A DNA stretch of 64,000 bases from the NCBI GenBank assembly GCA_039090855.1, contig CM076997.1:168732709-168796708 (forward strand). The letters run 5' to 3'. This document shows, one piece after another, positions 34,567 to 45,904 of this stretch; the stretch's first letter is position 1, and each line of letters begins with the position of its first letter. The notes beneath the pieces were generated by a model. It was not told where the DNA came from. It saw only the letters and a list, made by a program, of their open reading frames with translations, and searched no databases. A program made the translations under genes and the position numbers. The DNA comes from Macrothele yani (Eukaryota; Arthropoda; Arachnida; Araneae; Macrothelidae).

Positions 34567-37500
34567 TTTAGAAAGTCCAGGTCGTTTCCGTGGTGGACCG
34601 TCCTTCTCAAGTGTGGTAGGTCCACCATATCCCACACTTGAGTCATTCTTAATATTTCTTTTTGTCTTTTTAATCAAGTAAGTACATCAGTGTGGGGGAT
34701 TAGCTCACAGCTGAGGGTTCCAGTTGGTCATTCAACCTAAGGATTCTGGAACAAAACCCAGTGAGTTGGGGTCTTTTCGCCAATGTCACACAGACCTAGC
34801 TTGCACGTCTCCAAGATTCACAGAGGCCCTAGTTGCTGTTGTGTGTGCCATTGTTACCACGGAGCGCCCGAGGAGGCAAACCTATCGCTCACTACGACCG
34901 CCCGGCTGAGTGAATGTAAGATTGGTGAATGGAATACTAGAGGTATAAATGGCAAGATGAGTGAGGTGATTGAGGAGATGAATAAGTATAGACTGGATGT
35001 GCTGTGTGTAAGTGAAACCAAAAAGAAAGAAATTGTGGTAGAAGAAGCAAATGGCACGGTGAGTGTGTGTTCTGGAGTATTGGATAATGTGAGAGGACAG
35101 GCTGGTGTAGGTGTGATTTTAAGTGAAAAGATGAAGAACAACTTGATTCACTATAGTTGCATAAGTGAGAGAATTCTCTGGATTCGTTTGAAAGTGAAAC
35201 TTCAGAGAATTGTAATTGTTGTAGTGTATGCTCCTTGTGACTCGGAACCTTCTGATAAGAAAGAAGATTTCTGGAATGAGCTAAAAGCTGTTCTGAGCCA
35301 GTTTGGTGCTAAAGAAAAAGTTATAATAGCAGGGGATTTCAATGCTAGAGTAGGTGGGCAGAATGCGATTTCTGACAATGTTCTGGGTAAGTTTAATGAT
35401 CCTTGTGTGAATGGTAATGGTAAAAGATTAATTGAACTCTGCATTGAGAATGATTTGTGTGTATCTAATACATTTTTCAACCACAAGCATATACACACAT
35501 ATACTTGGGAAAATCGTACTATTGGTCAAAAGAGTGTGATAGATTTTGTTGTTTACGATCAGCGTTTGAAACACTTAGTTGTTGACACCCGTGTGATGAG
35601 AGGTGCGGATGTTGGTTCTGATCATTATTTGGTAGTGTCACGAGTGAAACTTAATGTTGGTTGGAGGAAAAGGAACAGGAAAAGACCCAGGACAGAAAGA
35701 ATAAAGGTTGAAAGGCTCCTTGAAGATCATTAGCGTTATTCTGCCTTACTCAGAGAACGACTGAAGGAGCTGAAGTCTGGTGAGAGGGATGTAGAAAAGA
35801 AGTGGGAATGTTTTAAGAACTGTGTTGTCACTGCTGCTAAAGAGGTCTGTGGCACCACAATAGTGGGTAACAATAGAGGTGATGCTGGGTGGAATAGTGA
35901 GATTGATGAGGCAGTAAAGAAAAAGAAGGAAGCCTATTTGAGGATGTAGCAAGGTAGAGTCTCTGTGGATGAATATCGCTGTAAGAAGCGTGAAGCTGCT
36001 AAGCTGGTTCGCCACAGTAAGGCAAAAGATAGGAAAGAGAAAGTGGGAAGGCATGAACTGGCTTTTTGGAAAGATAGAAAGTCCTTCTGGAAGTACATGA
36101 GACTCAGGAAAAATAGGGGAAACAAAGTTGTAAGTTGTGTGAAGAATGAGATTGGGGAAATGATATGGGAGCCCGATGAGTTAAGTGAAAGATGGGGCGA
36201 ATACTTCTGATAATTATTAGATCATGAGAGCAAAAATGATTCTGAGACCAGGGTTCGTACACTTTTGGGGAAAAAAATTCAAGGACTTTCCAGGCCTTTT
36301 CCAGGACATATACAAAAAAATTCCAGGATGATTATTACGCTTTACAGTATCATGTTCAAATTATTTTTTTAAAGTAATTTCAGTTTTAAGTAATAAAAAT
36401 GATGAAAGATGCAAATGGATGAATGTGCTTTATTTTATGCAAATGGATCAAGTTTATCAAGCACAAGACCATAAAGAATAAATTCTGTTCTCATGCCCCG
36501 ACCTTTGAATTAAAGTTGGATCATTTTCTACAAGGGTAGGTTTCTCCTCCCTGATAACATACCAAAACTTTGTTGCAATCAAACAGATTTTATGTGAGTT
36601 AACATTCCTAAGCTTGGAGAACAAATACTGCTCTTATGTCTTGGCCTTTAAATTTAATTTCGACCTTTTTCAAGAGGGTAGGTTTCCAGGTTGTACCCAA
36701 CAGCATACTAAAATTTCGCCGAAATTCAACCGCTTTCATGCAAATTATCCTACAGACAAACCCAAAGCATAAACGTTTCTGCAACCATAGTTCAAAAGTG
36801 TTAGGAATTTCGAAAATAAAAGCATAACGAACAGCGCGAAAACTAGCTCATAAGTAGAATATTTGAAACACTCTCAATGTATGCACTCTCAATTATTAGG
36901 GATGGTAGAGGGGAAGGGAATAGAACTGTCCAAAATGAGCATGTTTTCGTTGCGCTAGGGCGCTTAAGCACGGCTGAATTCCTTTAGATACCACCAATGT
37001 TCAAATGATTGAAATGTGCTGATGTTCATGGAATGAAATGGTTGATCAGCTATGATGACCACATAAAAATTCGGGGGAGGGGGGGGGACTTTTTTTTTTT
37101 TTTTTTTTAGTTTATGCAACATTTTACATCACTCCAGTACTACCGCTTACGATCGCGGATATCAGCAACCGAAAATCTGCCATATCTCTAAGTGATATAT
37201 CACACAGTATCCTGTTAGTGTATTGTAATTGAAAAAAAAAAGGATGTGGAAAAAAGAAACTTTCAGAAATTAAGATCATCAAGTCATGCGTTTCAAAAAT
37301 CCGTTTTCCTTTATAACGTTTAAAAACATGTTTTTGCTTTTTTACCTGTAGTGTAAATAAAAAAACTATGTTTTTTTTTGTTTTTTTTTTTATGGAATCA
37401 GACGTCTGTATGTCTGGTTGTCTTCATCTGAGTTCACACGTTAGCTACTGTGTACAAGTAGACCTATTTTTTCAGCTCAAAAATATGTAGTTTTGTATAT

Positions 37501-38265
37501 ATTCACAGTATAAGTCATTCCTTATTCCCACAGAACTGAATTCAGCATATGCAAAATGAAGATCATCAAGGCCGGCACAACACTATGTTTCTGATTGTCT
37601 GCTGTTTATATTCAAGAAATGCAAACATGGATCCCAATGGTGAATGCAGCAACTATGATTTTTATTTATTACCAAGAAAAAAAAAAAAAAAAGCCGTGAA
37701 AGCTGTAAAGCTGAAACGGATATTTCTCTCGACCTCCCCCCCCCCCCATGCACAAAAACAATCCGATTAAGATCAAACAGCAGGAGGACGCGTCCACACA
37801 CGCACAACCTCTGGAATGACCTGATGGAATGGCTTCTTTTCATTTGGCACATCGCCATAGATCACCACCTGCAGCTCACTGAACTGTCAAGTTGCACCCT
37901 TCCTCCTTCACTTTAACTATAATAGAAAATGTAAAAAAAAAAAAATGCTCTCCAATTTTCGACAAAATTAAATTACCAAATTTGCGTCATGATGTTGCAA
38001 TTTACTAAAATACGTTTGTTTATCTGCTGAATATTGCTTAAATCCATTGAAAACTTTTTAATTATAGATGATTTTTTTATTAAAACAGTAATTCAGACGT
38101 CTGAATAAAAACGTATGTTTGTAATTCAAATAGAGTCCATATCATCACAGAAATGAAAATTTAAGGATCACTCTGTTTAAATAAACCATGGCATCTAAAA
38201 AAAATAATTCACTTGCTTTTCCGTAATTTATAATTACCGTTTCTTTTTTCAATCCGATTACGCAA

Positions 38266-38304
<39 letters not shown>

Positions 38305-40947
38305 ATCTGCTAAAGTTCCTAACGGAATTTGGCAAAATTTGCACTAGAACTTTATTGTGATGTATCTTAACTACTGTAAAAATATTACTGTGTTATTTCC
38401 AAAATTCGGAAAAATGGATTTCTGAAAATATTCTCCTAGTCCTTTTGAGCTGTGGAAGTGATAAACAGGTGTTTGCTTTCTTCCCAACCAAGGGCTTCAG
38501 ATCAGAGCTCCCAGCTGTCAATCAACCGTTGCTATGGTAACACCCTTTCTGCTGGAGGCTCACTCTGTCCAAAGAGGCACACATACTTGTCCATAATAAA
38601 AATTACCAATGCTAACTTTTAAAGTTTTAAACCGATTCAATTGGAATTTTGGAAGTGAGCTTCTGTAATCCAATTACAGTGAATGTAAAAATTTCAGCCA
38701 CTTTCGTGAAAAATTTGCAAAGATAGTTTTCTTATTTTTTATCATAAGTAGCGGAAGTCTCTTGAGGGGAGGGAGGGTGGCATGTACATAAACAAGAAGC
38801 AGATGAATGTGTTGTTCAGGCATACTCCTCACTGGTGGATGCCAGCTGACTTGGTACATACGCGACCCCCTGCAAATGCTAGATGCCTCTTCTTTCCCCT
38901 TCTGTTCTCAGTTGTCGGACGGACATCAAGCTCCCCTTCGAGCTATGGTAATCGTCCAATTTTATTGCACTGGAAGTAGTGCCTTTTTTTTTTCTTTTTT
39001 TCCCCCCAGCCAAATTAGGATTTGGTGCACATCGGAAACCGCTGCCGGTGGTTTTTTTGAGAACAGAGAAAAGGAACTTTAAAAAATGAAGGGGTAACAG
39101 TAACACGATTTCCTAAAAGGGCATTTTTTTTAAGCACTAATTTCAAATTTCAAGGCTTTTCAAGACGGCATTAAAAAAACACCGTTTTTCCAGGATATTC
39201 CAGGCCTTGAAAACGTAATCTTGATTTTCCAGGACTTTCCAGGTTTTCAAGCACGCGTGCGCACCCTGTGAGACAGATGCAGATGTTGTCACAATGAGGG
39301 ATGAAAGCACAGGAGGGATCTCAAGAAAAGAAGTGTGTAAAGCTCTAAAATCTCTTCAGAATGGTAAGGCTCCGGGAGTTGATGGCATAACTGCAGAGAT
39401 CTTGAAATATGGTGGTGACTCTATAATTGACTGGTTAACTGAAATTTGCCAGTTGTGCTGGGAGTTAGGAATGGTGTCTCGGGATTGGTAGGATGCTATC
39501 ATTGTTCCCTTGTATAAGGGAAAAGGTGATCAGACTGAATGCAAGAACTATCGTGGTATCAGCCTACTGAGTGTGCCAGGTAAAGTGCTTGGTAAGGTTG
39601 TTATTGAAAAAGTACGGGGTCTTACATCAGAGAAAGTGTGAGATGTTCAAAGTGGTTTTATGCCTGGTAAAGGCTGCACTAACCAGATTTTTGCATTACG
39701 CACGATGATTGAAAAGTATCTGGCTGTTGGGAAGAAAGTTTTTACTGCCTTCATAGATTTAGAGAAAGCTTACGACCGAGTCAATAGGACACTTTTGTGG
39801 AAGGTATTGAATGAATATGGTGTTACTGGGAATCTACTTAATAGTGTAAAAGCCATGTATGCTGGTAGTAGAGCTTGTGTACGAGTGAATGGTGTTTTAT
39901 CAAAATGGTTTTCCATTGGTGCAGGAGTTAGACAAGGTTGTGTAATGTCAACATGGCTGTTTAATATATTTATGGACCCATGCATGCGTGAGGCCAAAAT
40001 AGATAATAGTGGTTTATGTCTTGGTGATATCCGTGTGTGCAGATTGCTGTGTGCTGATGACACTGTCCTGTTGGCAGAGAGCAAAAGTGAGTTGCAGAGT
40101 ATGTTGTCTCGGATGCACGAAGTTGGCATGAAATTCAAACTGAGTATAAATTAGGGAAAAACCAATGTTATGGAGTTTGAGAGAGGAATGGGTAGCACTG
40201 AATGTAATGTAAGTATAAATGGCACTGTGATTGACCAGGTGAGTGAGTTTGTGTATTTAGGAAGCATGTTTGACAGAGAGAACAAGTTGGATGGTGAAAT
40301 CAGTAGGCGAGTGAATTCTTCTTTGAAAGTCATAGCTGCTCTGGGAGGTTTTCACAGGAATGATGGGTTCTCTAGAGAGTCCCGCATGGCTGTGTATGAA
40401 ACAGTAATTGTTCCTACTCTGATGTATGGCAGTGAAACCTGGGTACTGCAGAAGAAACATAGGTGTCGTTTGTGTGCTGGAGAAATGCGTTACTTACGTG
40501 GGGTTTGTGGCAAGACACGATCTGATTGTGTGAGGAATGAAGATGTATTGCAGTTGTGTGATGTAAAGCAAAATGTTGTTAGCAAGGTGGAGACCAATAT
40601 GCTTTGGTGGTTTGGCCATGTTGAAAGAATGAGTGATGAAATGCTTACTAAGAAAATATTTTCAGCCCAAGTGACAGGGAGAAAAGGCAGAGGAAGGCCA
40701 AGGAAGACATGGGTGGATCAGATTCAGGAGTGTCTGCATGAGAAAAAGATTACGAGTATGAAGTATAAAAGATCTTGTGTACAGCGTGTAATGGATATCA
40801 GTGAAGCACGAGTTGTAAGTCAAGATCGCTGTAAATGGCGAAGTTTGATACGACAACAATAAGTAAAAACATCTGGAAGTTTTTATTTCTTTTTGGAGCT
40901 AACCTCTGAATCTCAGAGAACAGCTTAGTGATAGTAGTAGTAAAAGT
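34567..40947 (+). mobile_element. RTE-X retrotransposon, near full length, carrying a TIR element
   Basis: A second non-LTR family. The 14-base direct repeat AAGCTATCGCAAAG at 34553-34566 and 40948-40961 defines the insertion exactly. Coding parts: endonuclease 34918-35730 (IGEWNTRGI, VSETKKKE, VVYAPCDS, AGDFNARVGG, GSDHYLV). The linker runs to 36210. The RT is at 39294-40150 (GKAPGVDGITAEI, FIDLEKAYDRV, GVRQGCVMS). The C-terminus runs to 40862 (GSETWVLQKKHRCRLC, GHVERMSDEM, GRGRPRKTW). The 3' leader ends in a short TAG repeat. Stops at about 35731, 35947, 39489, 39640 and 40152 kill it. The catalytic box reads CADD where other copies have YADD. The 3.0-kb TIR element at 36249-39268 was inserted later. 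Without it the element is about 3.4 kb. Confidence 0.92.
36249..39268. mobile_element. CAGGGTTC-type TIR element, copy 3 (3.0 kb)
   Basis: The ends are CAGGGTTCGTACACTTTTGG and the complement of CGTGCGCACCCTG. TGAGAC flanks both sides (36243-36248 and 39269-39274), and excision would restore the RTE-X frame (NDSETDADVV). Subterminal motifs of the type TTCCAGGACTTTCCAGG lie inside each end. The interior has many homopolymers (T-runs near 37090 and 38270) and no convincing ORF, so it is probably non-autonomous or long dead. Confidence 0.87.
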
Positions 40948-42059
40948 AAGCTATCGCAAAGTGGTGCATCTTGTTCGAGAACGGACGTACTGATATCAAG
41001 GACAATTGCCGCAAGGGAAGACCGTCAACTACGACAGTGGCTGACAATGATGTGCGCGTGAATGAACCCATTCTTGCAAACAGACGAGTAACAGAAGACG
41101 AAATTGCAAAAGAACTGGATATTTCACTTGCAAGCGTGCATACGATTATGACGAGGTGAAAGCTGCAACCAGCAATGGTTATCGGACGTTGGACGGAATT
41201 TCTTTGCAGAAGGCATAGCAAAACTTGTGCCACGCCTCAACAAATGTTTCCATAAACTAGGTGATTATGTCGAGAAGAAACTTTTGTATGGAACTTTCAG
41301 GTACATATAACAGTTTTCTGTAATTTCGATCCTATGTTGTTTTATCAAGCAGTGCAACTAACTTTTTGACTCACCTACGTATATATACATACAACAGGAA
41401 CCACCCTCGACATGATTGGCGTGATTCGCTGGGAGGAGTCAACGTAAATCCGAATTTTGATTGGATACTGCTGTTGTTGGCATCAAAGAGTTGTTTGTGT
41501 CAGAATTCCTCTGGAAACAAATGTGGGTAGAATCATGAAGTACTGATTTCAAAGGAAGCAGTATTCATTTCGTTGTGTTATTGTTACACACCCTATCTCT
41601 GAAAGAATGAATGAAAATGAACCTGAGGTATGATCTGAACATTGGAACGTTCAGTACAGAAACCTGGTCCCAAACGGGAACATGGGAGCCCTGTCTGACT
41701 AAAAGTGACACCACAGTCCAAATTGCTTTCATTTTTATGTCAAACTTGGTTGGCTGAACATAAGTTTGACATAAAAATGAAAACAATTTCGACTGTGATG
41801 TAACATTTAGTCAGCCAGGCTCCCATGCTCCCATTTGGGATCAGGTTTCTGTACTGAACGTTCCAATATCCAGATCATACGTCAGGTTTACAGAAAGCAT
41901 TTTCATTCATTCTTTCGGGGATAGGGTGTGTAACTATAACACACCGGAACTAATTACTGCTTCCTCCGAAATCGGTACTTCCCAATTCTACCCACCATTG
42001 TTCCTGGAGGAATTTTGACACAAACAACTTTTTAACGCTAACAACAACAGTATCCAATC

Positions 42060-44183
42060 CAGGGTTCATACTCTTTTTTGAAAATGGAAATTAAAGAGTT
42101 CTTAAGGACCTTCAGGCTATTTTTAAGGACCTTTAAATATTTTTTAAGGACTTCATAATCGCTGCATGTAAATATATACAATATACAAAATGTGAGTTAA
42201 TTATTACAACATAAGTAATTATAACACAATAAATCAATTTTGTTGAAATTAATGAATATTCCATTGCACAAATATATGAATTAAAATTAGTTTTACTAAA
42301 ATAAACCTAAACACTCCAACAGAAAAACCAACTAACTTAAAAGTTCCTTATATACATTACTTACTGGTAATACTGGATCCATTATTTGTCCTGAAGCATA
42401 TCTTTGCATCTACATAACTAACACTCTGCTTCTTTGTATTGTGGTGTGAAGCATAAAATTTATTTACTTTGGAATTTCAATTTTCAACAAATTTTCACCA
42501 ATTAATTGTGATTATAGGCCCATCTTTGTGATTTCGGAAACTTTTTAAATTTGCATTTGTTTTTCCTTCAAAGTTTATCCGAATTTATATTTTTTTATTA
42601 ATTTACAAATTCATTTTAACAAAAACAGTATTACAAATACAGCTTAGAATTTCATATGGCTGTGATTGTCAGTCTTTAAAATTTTTGGTATCTTTACCTT
42701 TCCATTCAATAACTTAAATCCTTCCATTAGAATTACTTTTACAAATATGTACGGACACAGGCTAAGAAACTAAATGCATTAATTCTGTAGGTGGTATCAC
42801 TGCAAGTGCTGCAGCTGGAAAAATAACACTTTTATAAAAATGCAGCACAGCTTGTTAGACCTGTTTTAGGTTAATGAAGCAAGTAAACACACTATCTAAA
42901 TCAAATCGAAACACACAAGTTCATCGTAATTTAAATCATATCATCGGAATTGAAAGCCTTAAGTTCAATAAAAATGTTTGCATAAATTTCAAAACTACAT
43001 TGGCAGAATTCAAAGAATCAAAACTGAACAGTGAAGCATCACTTTCTTTTAAGTATTTATTTATTTTTTTTTTATTTACTACACAGCTTCCGAATTCCCA
43101 AATCTGGAGAAAAATTTGGTTTTCGTAGATTTGGATGAATAACACATTTTTGCTTGTGTAACTGTTGCATTTTTATTTTTTTTTAAATTCTACAGCTGTA
43201 GCACTTGTAGTAAATTCTTCCATACACTTAATGCAGGTTGATTTTCAAAATTTGGCAATACTGAATAGTGTATAGGTGAAAAAGCTAAAACAAACTGCAG
43301 TAACAACAAGACACCTATGAAATTTCCTTCAGAATTTTTTAAACTTAAAATAACAGTAATGCAATTTTAACAATGACTGCAAGGAAATTATATTATGTAC
43401 ATATTCACTTTTTTGAGGTCAAACAAAGGACGTATGCCTACAATGAAATCAATTTTTCAGCTCCTTTTCGGCAACTACTGACATGGTAATTTCTGCCAAT
43501 TCTTCATTTTTTTCCTTTATTAATCTTCGAGAACTATTTGATTGAAGGAAGCAGTTCATACCTCTCAACAATTTCCCTTGGGCAACAAGGTCATCTGCAC
43601 GTTTCTCTAATTCGGCAATATTTTTTTCTACTTTCAGTTTTTTCGTACTAAGCATTTGCAATTCCTCCTCAATCAATTTACGTTTCCTCCCACATGTTGC
43701 TTGGCACATTTTTTTTTTTTCGGCATCTAAATATTGAACATATTTCTGTCTAGCTGAAAAGACAGAAGCTGTAAGCTCTTTACTTAGTACCACATTCTCT
43801 AATAAATAACAGAAGATAACGATCTGAACTGAACTAACCCCATGCAAAGAAAACAAGAAGCCAACAATAAATCTGATCTAAACCAAAGGGATTTGAAGGT
43901 AGCTGGTTGGCAAACTGCCAAAAGCAATACAGAACATGGGTAAACTTTGGCGACATGCGATCTAGTGACGTAAAACCATCATCAGTACGCTAATGAAACC
44001 AGCTGGCCTGCGTAACGCGCGCATTTCTATGGTTCAAAAAAAAAAAAAAAAAAAAATTACGACTTTTTTAACGACCGAATATAATATAATTACGGTGTTT
44101 TTCAAGGACTTTTTAAGGGCACTTAAAAAGGCAAATGGAAATTAAGGAGTTCTTAAGGACTTTTAAGGACCGTACGAACCCTG
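42060..44183. mobile_element. CAGGGTTC-type TIR element, copy 4 (2.1 kb)
   Basis: The left end is CAGGGTTCATACTCTTTTTT and the right end GGACCGTACGAACCCTG. CAATC flanks both sides (42055-42059 and 44184-44188), and joining them restores the hairpin arm. Subterminal motifs (TTAAGGACTTTTAAGGACC) repeat at each end. It contains a minus-strand coding relic (43449-43856), making it the best candidate for the family's autonomous lineage. Confidence 0.87.
43449..43856 (-). pseudogene. Coiled-coil C-terminal protein remnant in the TIR element
   Basis: A 135-codon open frame rich in Lys, Glu and Leu. It contains RKRKLIEEELQMLSTKKLK, VEKNIAELEKRADDLVAQGK, LLRGMNCFLQSNSSRRLIKE and ends KELKN. The heptad pattern predicts a coiled coil. 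It resembles the C-terminal tails of uncharacterised transposon-like proteins with an AD-LA-x-A spacing and an S-N-S-x-R-R motif, but I cannot name the family. No catalytic domain is visible upstream. It probably belonged to the element's transposase or accessory protein. Confidence 0.5.
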
Positions 44184-44262
44184 CAATCAAAATTTGGATT
44201 TACGTTTACTCCTCCCAGCAATCACGCCAATTATGTCAAGGGTGGTTCCTGTTGTATATATA

Positions 44263-44410
44263 GAGTATATTGTGTATTACCAGCACTTGTAACACCTGAT
44301 GATGGATCGTATTTTATGACTTGAAAGGTCTTATAGGTTTTTACCCTTATTTTTTAAATTGTGAACAGACAGTAGTCATTTGGGTAGTGTTGGTTATTCA
44401 GGACTTTTTT
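44263..44410. repeat. Right arm of the 12-kb-spaced inverted repeat
   Basis: Inverted match to 32115-32262 (landmarks TATTACCAGCACTTGTAACA, CATTTGGGTAGTGTTG). Confidence 0.8.
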
Positions 44411-44504
44411 GAGAACCTATCATTCCTGTGAAGACCTATGACTTTCAAAAATGAATTCACTTGCTGACTAATTTCACGGTCTAATCTGTTTTTTCTGTCA
44501 AACA

Positions 44505-44556
44505 TAGATATCACTAAGTTGTTCTTTGAGATTCAGAGGTTAGCTCCTCAAAAGAC
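44505..44556 (-). mobile_element. RTE-X 3'-end fragment
   Basis: About 50 bases antisense to the RTE-X 3' end (complement of GAGCTAACCTCTGAATCTCA), severely 5'-truncated. Confidence 0.75.
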
Positions 44557-44559
44557 ACA

Positions 44560-45745
44560 ACTTGAGAATACATACATATTCCCGAAAATTGTTCTTATAT
44601 TTTACGTGCAAATTGCAATTAACATCATTAATAGAAACTCACCCAAAGGCTGTTGCTTCTTGGCACATTTACTGTACGTATCTTTCCGGCTGACTTGTCA
44701 TAATGTGTGATAGGCCTTTCGTGGTCGTCGTTATCTCTTCCCTGTGTCTTCATATATAATCTCGCTATTTTTGTTTTTGAGCCAACATCTTACAACTACA
44801 TTCACATATTTCTTATATATGGACAACTTTCATTATCTTCAGCATATATTAAACTCTATACAGAACTCTTTTGTCGTTCATTATACAGAACCCTCTCGTC
44901 ATTCATCAAACACATTTTAACCCTAACTCTTTCGGTTGTTAAATACCATCCACATCTTATTATTCACAACATCCATGGACTGGCAGAAAGTACTAGAGGT
45001 GGATATAGTCATGGGTGTGGGGTTTGATGTGTCAGTGGTTAGGCGTATCGTGTTTCTCATCGAAAACTAAGTAGGGTAAGAGGAAGAGTGATGAGCCAGT
45101 GAGTAAATGAATTGAGTGGATGAAATAAGGGTGTTGTAAATAGTGTATATAAAAGGATGTTTTTAATATGAATGTATGTATAGGTATATATGGATGTTGT
45201 GAATAATAAGATGTGGATGGTATTTAACGACCGAGAGAGTTAGGGTTAAAATGTGTTTGATGAATGACGAGAGGGTTCTGTATAATGAACGACGAAAGAG
45301 TTCTGTATAATGAACAACAAAAGAGTCCTGTATAGAGTTTTAGAGTTTTTAATATACGCTGAAGATAATGATCACCTTTTCCCTTATACAAGGGAACAAT
45401 AATAGCATCCTTCCAATCCCGAGGGACCATTCCTAACATACGACAACAGTAAGTAAAAATATCTGGTAGTTTGTATTTCTTTTTGGAACTAACCTCTGAA
45501 TCTCAGAGAACAGCTTAGTGATATGTATGTATGTATGAAGATAATGAAAGTTGTCCATATATATGTGAATGTAGTTGTAAGATGTTGGCTCAAAAACAAA
45601 AATGGCAAGAATATATGTGAAGACACAGGGAAGAGATATGATGACCACGAAAGGCCTATCACACATTATGACAAGTCAGCCGGAAAGATATGTGCGGTAA
45701 ATGTGCCAAGAAGCAACAACCTTTGGGCGAGTTTCTATTAACGAT
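44560..45745. repeat. Large palindromic foldback element
   Basis: The left arm (about 44560-44992) and the inverted right arm (about 45180-45745) share ATGTGTGATAGGCCTTTCGTGG, TTTGAGCCAACATCTTACA, GTCGTTCATTATACAGAA and ACCATCCACATCTTATTATT (as read on the left). The spacer is about 190 bases. The right arm is interrupted by a 165-base insertion (45372-45536). Confidence 0.85.
45372..45536 (+). mobile_element. RTE-X insertion with 5' inversion (twin priming)
   Basis: The 11-base repeat GAAGATAATGA at 45361-45371 and 45537-45547 bounds a 165-base insertion. Its right part (from about 45440) is the RTE-X 3' end in plus orientation with a short ATGT tail. Its left part (to about 45439) is an internal RT segment in the opposite orientation (minus strand GMVPRDWKDAIIVPLYKGKG). 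Confidence 0.88.
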
Positions 45746-45904
45746 GCTAGATTAATGTTTAACTGATGGAAATAAATTTTGTTTACTGCTGGTGTATCAA
45801 ACGTCTTCATTTAGAGTGATCTCTGCACACAGCTTGATCTTCAAACCACAAAGGAAGAAAGTCAAACATGCTCCCTAAATAAATAAATTCCCTCATCAGG
45901 CCTA

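Larger units (their letters stand above)
34290..41340 (+). mobile_element. Mariner with internal deletion, split by RTE-X
   Basis: The N-terminal mariner transposase part (34411-34566: SKLKLRAVIRFCGLKGCN, FWQLNEVYGENAILRQ) stops at the RTE-X insertion and resumes at 40948 (WCILFENGRTDIKDNCRKGR, ILANRRVTEDEIAKELDISL). The sequence then jumps to a C-terminal-like segment (LNKCFHKLGDYVEKKLLYG, near 41240), so most of the catalytic domain is deleted. The right end probably lies near 41375 (GACTCACCTACG beside TA-rich sequence). The left end beside the TA tract at 34274 was not resolved. Confidence 0.78.
41391..44262. repeat. Foldback element split by a TIR element
   Basis: The left arm (about 41391-41738) matches the inverted right arm (about 41754-42059, continuing at 44184-44262). 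Landmarks are CAACAGGAACCACCCT, GGGAGGAGT, GTTGTTTGTGTCA, ACGTTCAGTACAGAAACCTG and TTTGACATAAAAATGAAA. The loop is only about 15 bases, so this was nearly a perfect hairpin before insertion. Confidence 0.87.
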
